From NCBI RefSeq assembly GCF_000347035.1, contig NZ_ANIJ01000018.1, positions 372,001 to 436,000 of the forward strand: 64,000 nt of DNA, in the 5' to 3' direction. How positions within the stretch are numbered: position 1 is the first letter of the stretch; every line of letters starts with the position of its first letter. Both the position numbers and the translations under genes were made by a program. The notes beneath the pieces are model-generated. The model saw only the letters and a program-made list of their open reading frames with translations, searched no databases and was not told where the DNA came from. Shown here piece after piece: positions 28,408-37,792 of this stretch. The DNA is from Leptospira sp. B5-022. GTDB taxonomy: Bacteria > Spirochaetota > Leptospiria > Leptospirales > Leptospiraceae.

Positions 28408-29441
28408 TTCACTCCTAAAAGACTGGAAAGCGTTTCCGCATCGTATTGAGATTTACCGGAACCGCTTTCCGCTTCTGCGATCAAAGACGCTATTTTACGA
28501 TTGATCGGTGCCTTATGTCCGATCTCATCCGCTAAACGTATGATCTCTCCGTTCAAAAAGGAAATTTCAGTTGTTCTTCCATGATGAAGGTCCTCCCACA
28601 TGGAGGATCTTGCTTCCGGATCAATTTTCACCATACTAGAGGCTACTCTGAAAAATAGAAAATCGGGTAATTTCAGAATGATTGGTGCAAGCCAAGGGAT
28701 CATTTTTCCTACACTTGCAGGTTGGATCCCGGAAAGTTTGAGTATTTCTAAACCTTCAGTGATCATAGAAGCTAAAATTTTTCTGTACGTTCTTTGGGAT
28801 AATTCTTCTCTAAGAGGAATGCCTGCAAGTGCGTTGAGACTATTATTCAAATTAAAAAGTAGCTTTCCCCAAAGCACTCCCTCCATATTTTTATGTATGA
28901 TAGAGGGTAAACCGGCTTTTCTCAGATAAGAATGGATCTTATTTCCGAATTCGTTCGATTTAACTACGAGTTCTCCGCTTGTTCCTTGGTGGAATTGCCC
29001 TTTTCCTTTTGCCACAACATTAAACGGGACCATACCCGCTACATTTCTATCGTTTAGCTCCGGCAAAACGGAAGCTAGTTCCTTGGAATTTCGAACCCCA
29101 TTTTGAAAACTTATGATCACAATTTTCGAAAGTTCTTCCGGTGAAAAAAGAGAACGAATGGATTTTCCGACTTCTATCGTATCTTTACTTTTGACAGTGA
29201 TCAGAAATACGTTCGAATCTTTGGCCTCCTTTATATCGGTTACATAACGGATCTGGCTTGGGGCAAGTGTGAAGGAATTTCCTCGATAATCACTGATCCC
29301 TAAACCGAATAATTGGATCTCTTGTTTTAATCTTTCTCTACCTACAAATACTACGGGATAACCTGCTTTTAACAAGTACGCACCGATATACGTTCCTATA
29401 CTTCCGGAACCCAAGATCGCAAATTTCGGGGAAAAACTCAT
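28404..29441 (-). CDS. 2-dehydropantoate 2-reductase family protein (PanE/ApbA)
   Basis: A 345-residue NADP-dependent reductase of the ketopantoate reductase family. It has the N-terminal Rossmann motif GSGSIGTYIGAYL, the TVKSKDT segment with the catalytic-type Lys, ISFQNGV, and the C-terminal helical domain with the WGKLLFNLNNSLNAL pattern and SSMWEDLHHGRTTEISFLNG. PanE makes pantoate for CoA synthesis, but families contain many paralogues with other 2-oxo acid substrates, so I leave the symbol empty. It is transcribed away from the lipase terminator region. Confidence 0.82.
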   Translation of the reverse strand: MSFSPKFAILGSGSIGTYIGAYLLKAGYPVVFVGRERLKQEIQLFGLGISDYRGNSFTLAPSQIRYVTDIKEAKDSNVFLITVKSKDTIEVGKSIRSLFSPEELSKIVIISFQNGVRNSKELASVLPELNDRNVAGMVPFNVVAKGKGQFHQGTSGELVVKSNEFGNKIHSYLRKAGLPSIIHKNMEGVLWGKLLFNLNNSLNALAGIPLREELSQRTYRKILASMITEGLEILKLSGIQPASVGKMIPWLAPIILKLPDFLFFRVASSMVKIDPEARSSMWEDLHHGRTTEISFLNGEIIRLADEIGHKAPINRKIASLIAEAESGSGKSQYDAETLSSLLGVN

Positions 29442-29512
29442 AAGCGGAAAGAATGAGGAATATTAGAAAAATACCAACTAGAAAATCGCTATTCTACCCT
29501 TAGGTTTGGGCA

Positions 29513-29540
29513 TAAAAAAAGCCGGGAGATTAGCCCGGCT
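29513..29540 (-). terminator. Rho-independent terminator of the lipase gene
   Basis: AGCCGGG (29520-29526) and CCCGGCT (29534-29540) form a 7-bp stem. On the minus strand it is followed by seven T residues, placed 22 bp after the lipase stop. Confidence 0.9.
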
Positions 29541-29562
29541 TTTCCAGACACAACGTTCGAAA

Positions 29563-30486
29563 TTACTGATTAGATTTCGCGTTGGATGCCATTTTCAGGA
29601 AGTAACCTTCCACGTCGTACCAAAACTTTCCGGAATTTAGAGTGTTGGAGCACTGGATATGGTCTACACCTGTTACCAGAAGACCGTAATCAGGTCCACC
29701 TTTGAAGGTTCCCCATTTCAAAGAAGAATAAGGAACGAGTCCGTCGCAAGTCCCACCTTGTCCATTAAACAATCCGCCGGCGATACAAGCAGGTTGGATC
29801 AACCCCATCAGAGGGTGTTGGATTAAGTCAGGAATTGTGATGTAAGAACCGTAAGAGAAATATTTTACGGAAGGAGCATCAGGAGTACGAGTATTAAAGG
29901 CTGCAGTTCCGCTTGTAGTCAAAGAGCCTAATGCAGCAATCGCATTTTGCTCTCCACCATTATATACTAACTGAACGAAAACCCCAAGAATCGTGCTAAC
30001 AAAAGGTTTAATCCAACTAGGCAATACAGTATTAATAATGTCCGCAATCGGAGATCCTCTATGAGGAGTATTCAAAGTGGTTAGAGTAGAAACTTTAGAA
30101 GAAAGTCCAAGGTTGGAAATTGCGTAACGGCTATCCAATCCACCTTGAGAGTGCCCAAGGATATGTACTTTGCTGAAGCCGTTTGCAGCCATATAGACAA
30201 GGATTTTGTCCTTTAACTGAACTCCGCGAGTTTCATTGGATTGAGCCGCGGTTTTGGCAGGTGCATATACGGTAGCTCCTTGGGATTGAAGGTAAGTATC
30301 CATTCCTCCCCAATAGCTTAAAATACTGATAACACCGGAGGAATCATTTCCCCAACCGAAAAGTCCATGGGAAAGAACGATTGGATACGATCCCGCTAGG
30401 GGCTTGGAGGAAGATCCTCCACCGGAAGCGAACACTGTGCCGCTACACAAAAATAGGAGCAATACTGCTAATCCTAATTTACGCAT
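29563..30486 (-). CDS. Secreted triacylglycerol lipase
   Basis: A 307-residue secreted hydrolase resembling Pseudomonas/Burkholderia family I lipases. The signal peptide ends around FA-SGGG (residue 20). The oxyanion segment is VLSHGLFGW; the nucleophile elbow is GHSQGG (Ser113); Asp248 (CDGLVP) and His276 (GVDHIQ) complete the triad. Two Cys (234 and 247) may form the known disulphide, and the Asp/His neighbourhood fits the calcium site of this family. Family I.1/I.2 lipases usually need a foldase (Lif); none is encoded nearby. It releases fatty acids from external lipid, which suits organisms growing on long-chain fatty acids. Confidence 0.92.
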   Translation of the reverse strand: MRKLGLAVLLLFLCSGTVFASGGGSSSKPLAGSYPIVLSHGLFGWGNDSSGVISILSYWGGMDTYLQSQGATVYAPAKTAAQSNETRGVQLKDKILVYMAANGFSKVHILGHSQGGLDSRYAISNLGLSSKVSTLTTLNTPHRGSPIADIINTVLPSWIKPFVSTILGVFVQLVYNGGEQNAIAALGSLTTSGTAAFNTRTPDAPSVKYFSYGSYITIPDLIQHPLMGLIQPACIAGGLFNGQGGTCDGLVPYSSLKWGTFKGGPDYGLLVTGVDHIQCSNTLNSGKFWYDVEGYFLKMASNAKSNQ

Positions 30487-30578
30487 TTGAGTTTACCTCT
30501 TCACTATTCTCTTGCTGTCTATATGGTCTCAGATTGAGATTCGCTTAGTTTAACTTGTTCGCTTTTTTATCTGTATCA

Positions 30579-30595
30579 CTCGGTACAATACCGAG
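30579..30595. promoter_or_regulatory. 17-bp inverted repeat upstream of the lipase gene
   Basis: CTCGGT-ACAAT-ACCGAG is a perfect 6-bp inverted repeat with a 5-nt spacer, 93 bp upstream of the lipase ATG. A further half-site GCTCGG lies near 30697. The size and symmetry suit a dimeric repressor or activator of lipase expression. Confidence 0.5.
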
Positions 30596-31028
30596 CTTTT
30601 GAAGATTAATTCAAGACTTGTAACTGTCAAGAGAAAACACTCGAAAAAAGCACTGATAAAATAACATTTGATATAGAACCAATGTTTTTTTATAACGCTC
30701 GGTTTTTAATAAATATTCTTTTAGGGATGGGTTAAGGGTAGAAGGTCCCAAGTTGAAAAATCCCCATTTTTAAGACCGACTAACGTATTTTGGGGGGAAG
30801 ATGCGCTGGTTTGGAAATTTTTTTCTGAACAATCGGGGATGGAGCGGGCGAATAGGGCTGAGTTACGGATTTTGTGTAGAGCATGCTCTAATTTTGTGCT
30901 ATCAGCCTGCCCGGTACTTTTGCCTGTGGTCGCGTCGGAGGGCGCATGGAGAAGGTTCGCGTATGTGCCGATGCCAGGATAGAACTCAGCGTGATCGGTC
31001 CCATCGTATATACAATTTTCTTTTTCCG

Positions 31029-31042
31029 TGAACAATCGTTCA
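31029..31042. promoter_or_regulatory. TGAACNNNNGTTCA dyad upstream of the amidohydrolase
   Basis: TGAACAATCGTTCA has perfect 5-bp outer arms, 95 bp before the amidohydrolase ATG. It resembles the second dyad of the FAS promoter and the TGAGCGGTTGCTCA site at 52755. Confidence 0.4.
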
Positions 31043-31136
31043 TCTATATTCAAAAAATTTGAAAAAGATTGACTGTGGATTATTATACACTTTCGTAGCG
31101 AAGCTCTAAAACATAGGATAGAGAAGAGGAATCATT

Positions 31137-32936
31137 ATGAAGTACGATGTTCTGATCAAGAATGGAAGAATATTCGATGGAGAAGGGAACGGATCCTTTA
31201 TCGGAGATGTTGCGGTCCTGGATGGAACTATTGTAGAGATCTCAAAATCGATTTCCGGTGATGCAAAGAAGATTTATGACGCAAAAGGACTTTGGGTTAC
31301 TCCGGGATTCATTGATTTTCATACACATTACGATGCAGAGGTGGAAGCTTCTCCAGGACTTAAAGAATCTGTAATGCACGGTGTGACCACCATCACAATG
31401 GGAAGTTGTTCTCTCAGTCTTTGTATCGGAACGGCTGAAGACCTTGCGGATATGTTCAGTAGGGTGGAGGCAATCCCGAGAGAGCAAGTGCTACCTTTAT
31501 TACAAAAAAAGAAAACTTGGAATTCGATGAAAGAATATGCCGACCATTTGAATTCGCTTCCTTTGGGTCCGAATGTTTCTACATTTTTGGGGCATTCTGC
31601 TATCCGAGCTTATTCTATGGGATTGGAAAGATCTCTTTCTCATGGAGTAAAACCTACGGAGCAGGAAATGTTACAAATGGAGAAACTTCTGCAAGAAGCG
31701 ATCGACTGCGGATACTTGGGACTGTCTATCAATACTCTTACCTGGGACAAGATGGATGGTAGTCGTTTCAGAAGTAAACCTCTTCCGTCTACCTTTGCCA
31801 AATGGTCCGAGATTAGCAGGTTGAATCGAATCGTTCGTAGAGAAGAGCGTATCTTCCAAGGAGTGCCGAACGTTTCTACAAAGTATAATGTTCTTCTATT
31901 CTTTAAGGAAAGTCTAGGGATTTTGAGAAAAAAACTAAAGACTACAATCATTTCTCTCATGGATCCAAGATCCAATCGATCTATTTACAAATTGGTAGCG
32001 TTTTTAACTCGGATCGTGAATACGATCTTAAAAGGAGACGTTCGTTTGCAGGCGGTTCCGGCGGTATTCGATCTTTATGCGGATGGAGTGGATGTAGTAG
32101 TCTTCGAAGAATTCGGTGCGGGAACCGCTGCCATTCATTTGGCGGATCTTGCCGAGCGCAGGAAACTTCTGCTCGATAAAGGGTATAGAAAATGGTTTCG
32201 CAGACAATGGACCAATTGGTTTTTGCCACGAGTATTTCATAGAGACTTCAACGAATCCAAGATTGTAGAATGTCCTGATCAAAAACTAGTGGGCAGATCT
32301 TTTTCAGAACTCGCAAAGGAAAGAAAACAACATGTGGTCGAAACATTTTTGGATCTCTGCGCCGAATATGGGAACGATATCCGTTGGTATACCGTGATCG
32401 GCAACGATCGAAAAGGTCCTTTAAAGTATATAGTCAGTCATCCGGATGTGTTGATCGGATTTTCGGATGCAGGAGCCCATTTAAGAGGAATGGCTCATTA
32501 TAATTTTCCATTACGTTTTCTGAAATTAGTGAGAGATGCTGAACTGGAAGGAAAACCTTTCCTCTCTACGGAAAAGGCGGTTTGGAGAGTGACGGGAGAG
32601 ATCGCTGATTGGTTCGGTTTAGATACAGGCAAATTGAAAGTAGGGGCTCAAGCGGATATCGTTCTTTTAAATCCAAACGGTCTGAACGAAAAAGTGGAAA
32701 CCATCCAAGAAACCCCCATGCCGGAATTCGGTGGAATGGTTCGTTTGGTTCGCAGAAATGAAGAAGCGATCCGTGCGGTGCTGATTAACGGAAAAGTCGC
32801 TGTGGAGAACGGGATCGTTCTTCCCGAGATCGGAAAAGAAAACGGTTTCGGTAGATTTATGGCCCATAAGGCAAAAGATTATTTGTACCGCTCTACAAAG
32901 GGGCAAAAACGGGAAACTGCAGGTTCTGCCGCTTAA
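31137..32936 (+). CDS. Amidohydrolase, N-acyl-D-amino-acid deacylase type
   Basis: A 599-residue metal-dependent hydrolase of the D-aminoacylase/dihydroorotase-like superfamily. It opens with the beta-sandwich strand YDVLIKNGRIFDGEG, then GFIDFHTHYDAEV with the metal-binding His62 and His64, a MGSCSLSL strand, and a C-terminal FSDAGAHLRGMAHYNFP with the conserved Asp, closing with ADIVLLNP and VLINGKVAVENG. Cytosolic. Members deacylate N-acyl-D-amino acids, but many Leptospira-type paralogues have unknown amide substrates. It converges with the MDR dehydrogenase gene, 7 bp away. Confidence 0.88.
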   Translation: MKYDVLIKNGRIFDGEGNGSFIGDVAVLDGTIVEISKSISGDAKKIYDAKGLWVTPGFIDFHTHYDAEVEASPGLKESVMHGVTTITMGSCSLSLCIGTAEDLADMFSRVEAIPREQVLPLLQKKKTWNSMKEYADHLNSLPLGPNVSTFLGHSAIRAYSMGLERSLSHGVKPTEQEMLQMEKLLQEAIDCGYLGLSINTLTWDKMDGSRFRSKPLPSTFAKWSEISRLNRIVRREERIFQGVPNVSTKYNVLLFFKESLGILRKKLKTTIISLMDPRSNRSIYKLVAFLTRIVNTILKGDVRLQAVPAVFDLYADGVDVVVFEEFGAGTAAIHLADLAERRKLLLDKGYRKWFRRQWTNWFLPRVFHRDFNESKIVECPDQKLVGRSFSELAKERKQHVVETFLDLCAEYGNDIRWYTVIGNDRKGPLKYIVSHPDVLIGFSDAGAHLRGMAHYNFPLRFLKLVRDAELEGKPFLSTEKAVWRVTGEIADWFGLDTGKLKVGAQADIVLLNPNGLNEKVETIQETPMPEFGGMVRLVRRNEEAIRAVLINGKVAVENGIVLPEIGKENGFGRFMAHKAKDYLYRSTKGQKRETAGSAA

Positions 32937-32943
32937 ACCAAGT

Positions 32944-33957
32944 TTAAGGAATACGAACTACGATCTTTCCGAAATGTTTTCCGTCTTTCAAATAATCTAA
33001 TGCATCTTTGAATTCGGAAAGTTCGTAGACCTTATCCACTACCGGTTTTAGTTTCCATTCTTCTATTGCTTTGTTCATGGCAAGGAAACCTTCTCTATGA
33101 CCGACTACGATCCCTTGGACTTTGATCTGGTTCATGACCAGAGGGAGAAGGTTTAGATCCTTGATGGCTCCCGCTAAGATCCCGATTAGATGGATTGTGC
33201 CGAATAATTTTACTGCCTTAATGGATTGTTCTAAGGTTCCAGCTCCGCCCACTTCCACTATGTGATCGGCACCTTCTCCACCGGTTAACTCTCTGATCTT
33301 CTCTCCCCAGGATGTTACACTTTTATAGTTGATCAGATAATCCGCGCCTAAGGATTTTCCTCTTTCCAGTTTTTCGTCGGAGGAAGAGGTCAAATAGACT
33401 GTGGCTCCAACTGCTTTAGCAAATTGTAATGCGAATAAGGAAACTCCGCCTGTGCCTTGTATAACTACGGATTCCCCTTTTTTGAGTCGGCTTTCCACAA
33501 AAAAAGAAGACCAAGCGGTAAGTCCGGCACAAGGAAGTGTGGCAGCTTCTTCAAAGTTGAGATGAGAAGGCATTGGAACCACTCCGGTTGCAGGAAGGAT
33601 TGCATATTGTCTTAGAGTCCCGTCCAAAGGACCGCCGAGAGTGGTCCTGAGTTCTTTTTTGTTTGCATGTCCGGATAACCAGTATGGAGCAAAGGTTGCG
33701 TTTATTTTATCTCCGCTCTTAATACCTGTGACATTCTCTCCGACTTCTACTATTTCTCCCGATCCGTCGCTGCAAGGAACCATTGGTACGGGAAAATTCG
33801 GATTGTACTTTCCTTGAACCACCAGATAATCCCTGAAATTTAAGGAAGCCGCTCTGAAACGGACTAAAACTTCTCCAGGACCTGGCTTGCCCGGTTCCGG
33901 TAGATCGATTAAGGAGAGATTTTCTTTTCCGAAAGAGGAAAGTTGGACCGCTTTCAT
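32944..33957 (-). CDS. Zinc-type MDR alcohol dehydrogenase/quinone oxidoreductase family protein
   Basis: A 337-residue medium-chain dehydrogenase/reductase. The N-terminal GroES-like domain contains RDYLVVQGKYNPNFPVPMVPCSDGSGEIVEVGE and the cofactor domain carries GTGGVSLFALQFAKAVGA. The structural zinc cysteine cluster is absent, as in quinone oxidoreductase-like branches. It should reduce or oxidise an aldehyde, ketone or enone with NAD(P)H. It lies downstream of ccr in the same direction, separated by 71 bp that contain a strong hairpin. Confidence 0.85.
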   Translation of the reverse strand: MKAVQLSSFGKENLSLIDLPEPGKPGPGEVLVRFRAASLNFRDYLVVQGKYNPNFPVPMVPCSDGSGEIVEVGENVTGIKSGDKINATFAPYWLSGHANKKELRTTLGGPLDGTLRQYAILPATGVVPMPSHLNFEEAATLPCAGLTAWSSFFVESRLKKGESVVIQGTGGVSLFALQFAKAVGATVYLTSSSDEKLERGKSLGADYLINYKSVTSWGEKIRELTGGEGADHIVEVGGAGTLEQSIKAVKLFGTIHLIGILAGAIKDLNLLPLVMNQIKVQGIVVGHREGFLAMNKAIEEWKLKPVVDKVYELSEFKDALDYLKDGKHFGKIVVRIP

Positions 33958-33990
33958 TTGATTATACTTTTATAATGTAGTTCGGAGGGT

Positions 33991-34020
33991 AGAAGGACTC
34001 CCGCGATCAGGAGCCCTTCT
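33991..34020 (-). terminator. Intercistronic hairpin between ccr and the MDR gene
   Basis: AGAAGG-A-CTCC (from 33991) pairs with GGAG-C-CCTTCT (to 34020) with a single internal A/C mismatch, giving an 11-position stem and 8-nt loop. No T-run follows on either strand, so it may stabilise the ccr mRNA or terminate only partly. Confidence 0.5.
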
Positions 34021-34028
34021 GCGGTAGT

Positions 34029-35276
<1,248 letters not shown>

Positions 35277-35344
35277 GGGGACCAGAAAACAGAACCGACC
35301 GAGGCTTACGAGAAAAAAAAGGGTCTTTAACTTAGCTTTTGAGG

Positions 35345-35938
35345 CTAACTAAGCAGGATATGATCGATCCTATCTTCCAATCCTCTGACCCTATCCTCAA
35401 AAAATCGCTCTGAGGAGATAGAAAGTATCAAACTATGCAATAGGTCCACGAGAAGGGATAGTTTAAGTTCCGCATTCTTAGCCGGGGGGTTCCGATCCAC
35501 GGCTGCATCCAGTAACTTTCTATACTGGGCTCCATAATGATTCGTATATTCTTGGACCAGATTTTCCGGCGCAGAATATACTAAGCTGAAGGGAAGTTTA
35601 GCTCTATCGGGAAACTGTCTAGCGATATCGGAAATTGCCCTAAATACGGATACAACCTCTTCTCTTAAACCTTTATCTTTTATCACTCTGCTTCGGATAT
35701 CGTTCAATATCATCAAATGAGTGGCTACCAACGCTTTTCTAAACAGGTTCTCTTTGGAATGAAAATGATGATAGATACTAGGTTGCTCCAACCCACATTC
35801 TCTACTGATCTCTCTCAGAGAAGTTCCATGGAATCCCTTGCGGGCAAAAGCAATCGCAGCGCCTTCTAAAATTCTCTCTCGAGAATTTCTGAAAACTCCG
35901 TTTGTGGGGTAGACTGGGCTACCGTCCTTCTTTTTCAC
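35345..35938 (-). CDS. TetR-family transcriptional regulator
   Basis: A 197-residue repressor with an N-terminal helix-turn-helix ([20 protein letters not shown], then [20 protein letters not shown]) and an all-helical ligand-binding C-terminus. TetR proteins beside acyl-CoA genes often bind fatty acyl-CoAs. It is transcribed in the same direction as ccr, 68 bp upstream, so it probably controls ccr and itself. A near-perfect 18-bp palindrome lies 85 bp before its start. Ligand and full regulon are unknown. Confidence 0.9.
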   Translation of the reverse strand: MKKKDGSPVYPTNGVFRNSRERILEGAAIAFARKGFHGTSLREISRECGLEQPSIYHHFHSKENLFRKALVATHLMILNDIRSRVIKDKGLREEVVSVFRAISDIARQFPDRAKLPFSLVYSAPENLVQEYTNHYGAQYRKLLDAAVDRNPPAKNAELKLSLLVDLLHSLILSISSERFFEDRVRGLEDRIDHILLS

Positions 35939-36022
35939 CGATCCGACCTCTTTTAGGAGGATTAATCCGGCGAAATGATTTTTTTTTGTCTGAAGATCGA
36001 AGATCCCGAAATCGCCGGAAGA

Positions 36023-36040
36023 TCTATCCTTTAGGATAGA
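36023..36040. promoter_or_regulatory. 18-bp palindrome upstream of the TetR gene
   Basis: TCTATCCT-TT-AGGATAGA is a perfect 8-bp inverted repeat around a TT spacer, 85 bp before the TetR start codon. This is a natural candidate for an autoregulatory operator. It differs from the AACGTTCGTT family. Confidence 0.5.
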
Positions 36041-36169
36041 AATTTCACTATATTAGCGAAGATATAACAAACGCCAGAATTCCGCAATTCATTAACTTAT
36101 TTGGAAATGCTATTTAGGTCAATCTTGTAGGAAAGTTAGTCTTACCCGACTTAAATGCAATCTGAAGAT

Positions 36170-36862
36170 TCAGAACTCTTTCTTAAAAACTTCAAAGTAG
36201 TTATTCAACTCACTCGTACCAGGAAGTCTTCCTTCGGCTCCCGGTTGTTTTTTGCCTGGAGAACCTGGTTGGTTCAGGTTTTGATCCTTTTCCTCTCTCC
36301 CGAACGCGGCTGCAGGAGTGTATAATTGGCTTCCGAATAGAAGCTCGAAGTTTGCAACGTTAGACTCCGATTCATCTAATCTAATCTCTACTAAGAAATG
36401 ATTTTCTCCGAATCTAGCTTCCCATTCATACACGAAAGAAGGTTCTACAAATCCCGTAAATAGAGGAGATAATTTTCTATCTTCGCTATCCGATTGGAAG
36501 ATATGAACCAATACGGCTTGGTCAGGATTTTCGTGAGCGAGACCTATTCCTAACTTGCGAACGATCTTTCTATCCTTTCCTTCGGGGAATTGTAGTTTGA
36601 ATGATACGGTATTCCCTTTGAATACGGAACCTGTAAAATGTGATTTTCGGTCTACGATATATCCTCTGTCTTTTAAAGAAATCTTAACTTCCTCCACCAA
36701 TTTTTTGAATGGGGGGGGGCCTCCTGCTATGGTCTCTTTAGGATTAGCTGGGGGATTTGAAGGAGCGGTTTGGGCGTACGGGCTCGATTGGATAATTAAG
36801 AATAAAAACAAAATTAAGGGAAAGAATCCAAGTCGGGGAAGTTCTAATAATAAAGATCGCAT
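36170..36862 (-). CDS. Secreted protein of unknown function with an internal C9 tract
   Basis: A 230-residue protein with a signal peptide (LGFFPLILFLFLIIQSSPYAQ) and a compact mature domain rich in beta strands (GYIVDRKSHFTGSVFKGNTV, KLGIGLAHENPDQAVLVHIF, FVYEWEARFGENHFLVEIRL) followed by a Pro/Gly/Gln-rich tail. I do not recognise the family. Codons 48-50 (PPP) lie in a run of nine C residues on the coding strand (36711-36719). Slippage of one base would truncate nearly the whole protein. It stands alone, diverging from the OmpA lipoprotein gene. Confidence 0.75.
   Translation of the reverse strand: MRSLLLELPRLGFFPLILFLFLIIQSSPYAQTAPSNPPANPKETIAGGPPPFKKLVEEVKISLKDRGYIVDRKSHFTGSVFKGNTVSFKLQFPEGKDRKIVRKLGIGLAHENPDQAVLVHIFQSDSEDRKLSPLFTGFVEPSFVYEWEARFGENHFLVEIRLDESESNVANFELLFGSQLYTPAAAFGREEKDQNLNQPGSPGKKQPGAEGRLPGTSELNNYFEVFKKEF
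36711..36719 (-). repeat. Homopolymer tract G9/C9 inside a secreted-protein gene
   Basis: Nine consecutive G on the plus strand (C9 on the coding strand), positioned just after the signal peptide region of the 36170-36862 gene. It is the longest G/C homopolymer I noticed in the window. Confidence 0.9.
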
Positions 36863-37011
36863 GATTACTAACAGACTAACTTGGATCGCACATTCTCGCC
36901 AGATTTTTTCGAAAATAATTCGGAAAATAGAGGAGAATCCCTTGGGAAAAGTCCAAAAACAACGATAAGTGAATTATGCGTCCCTGTTATAAGAAAAAAC
37001 TCGGAGGAATC

Positions 37012-37698
37012 ATGAAAACGAATCTGGGTATTCTTACCTTTGCCTTAGTCTCAGTTCCCCTTTTAACCAATTGCGTTTCGCAATCCAAATACGACGCATT
37101 ACAAGCGATGTACGACGAAAAAGCAAGGGAGCTTTCCAATTTAGAAAGAGATAAATCTTCTCTTCAAAGATCCGTTGAAGATATGAAACGTATCCAGGAA
37201 GAAACGGAAAGAAGGATCGCCGATTACAGAAGCCTATTAGAAAGTTTTAAAGGAATGATCGATTCCGGAAAACTAAAGATCCGGATCGTAGACGGAAGAA
37301 TGGTAGTAATTCTTTCTTCCGATATATTATTCCCTCCAGGATCTGCGAGTTTATCCTCAAAAGGAACGGATGCGATTAAAGAAGTTACAGGGATCTTATC
37401 TTCCCTTCACGGAAGAAGATTCCAAGTAGAAGGTCATACGGACGATGTACCCACCGGTATCAAAGGATATTCCAATTGGGAACTTGCGTCCGCAAGAGCT
37501 TTGACCGTATTGCATACAATGGTGAAGTCCGGAATGCCGGAAGATCGGATCAGCGCTGCTTCTATGGGATCTTCTCGTCCTTCTGTACCGAATACAAGTG
37601 TGGAGAATAGAACCGCAAATCGAAGGATAGAAATTGTAATCGTCCCGGATTTATCGAATCTACCTGGAATCGAAGAATTACGTAAATTGAGCGAATAG
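37012..37698 (+). CDS. OmpA-family lipoprotein with coiled coil
   Basis: A 228-residue lipoprotein from the ATG at 37012, which has GGAGG just upstream; the longer frame from 36976 adds an unlikely leader. The signal ends in LLTNC. A coiled coil follows (about 25-80; YDEKARELSNLERDKSSLQR), then an OmpA/MotB-type peptidoglycan-binding domain (about 95-215; LFPPGSASLSSKG, QVEGHTDDVP, NWELASARAL, NRRIEIVIVP). It should link the outer membrane to peptidoglycan. The ABC-F gene lies 94 bp downstream. Confidence 0.9.
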   Translation: MKTNLGILTFALVSVPLLTNCVSQSKYDALQAMYDEKARELSNLERDKSSLQRSVEDMKRIQEETERRIADYRSLLESFKGMIDSGKLKIRIVDGRMVVILSSDILFPPGSASLSSKGTDAIKEVTGILSSLHGRRFQVEGHTDDVPTGIKGYSNWELASARALTVLHTMVKSGMPEDRISAASMGSSRPSVPNTSVENRTANRRIEIVIVPDLSNLPGIEELRKLSE

Positions 37699-37792
37699 AC
37701 CCGGCCTAGGATTCGCTTGGCGAATTACTGCACCCTATAAACTATGGTCCTATCCCCTCTTTTTAAGATTCCTTCGGTGTTAGGTAGGTTGT

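Larger units (their letters stand above)
30487..31136. other. 650-bp intergenic region between lipase and amidohydrolase genes
   Basis: Holds the divergent promoters of the lipase and the amidohydrolase. The first half is AT-rich with a dyad at 30579-30595. The second half (about 30840-31010) is richer in GC than its surroundings (95 of 180 bases in 30841-31020) and contains the perfect palindrome TAGAGCATGCTCTA (30877-30890). Frames there (30721-31053 minus, 30801-31031 plus) have no ribosome sites or recognisable domains. The origin of this island is unexplained. Confidence 0.5.

Noticed and set aside
30721..31053. 110-codon minus-strand frame in the lipase-amidohydrolase gap, with an opposing 76-codon frame
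   Set aside because: Neither has a ribosome site or recognisable domain, and both run through a palindrome; noted as a GC-rich island instead.
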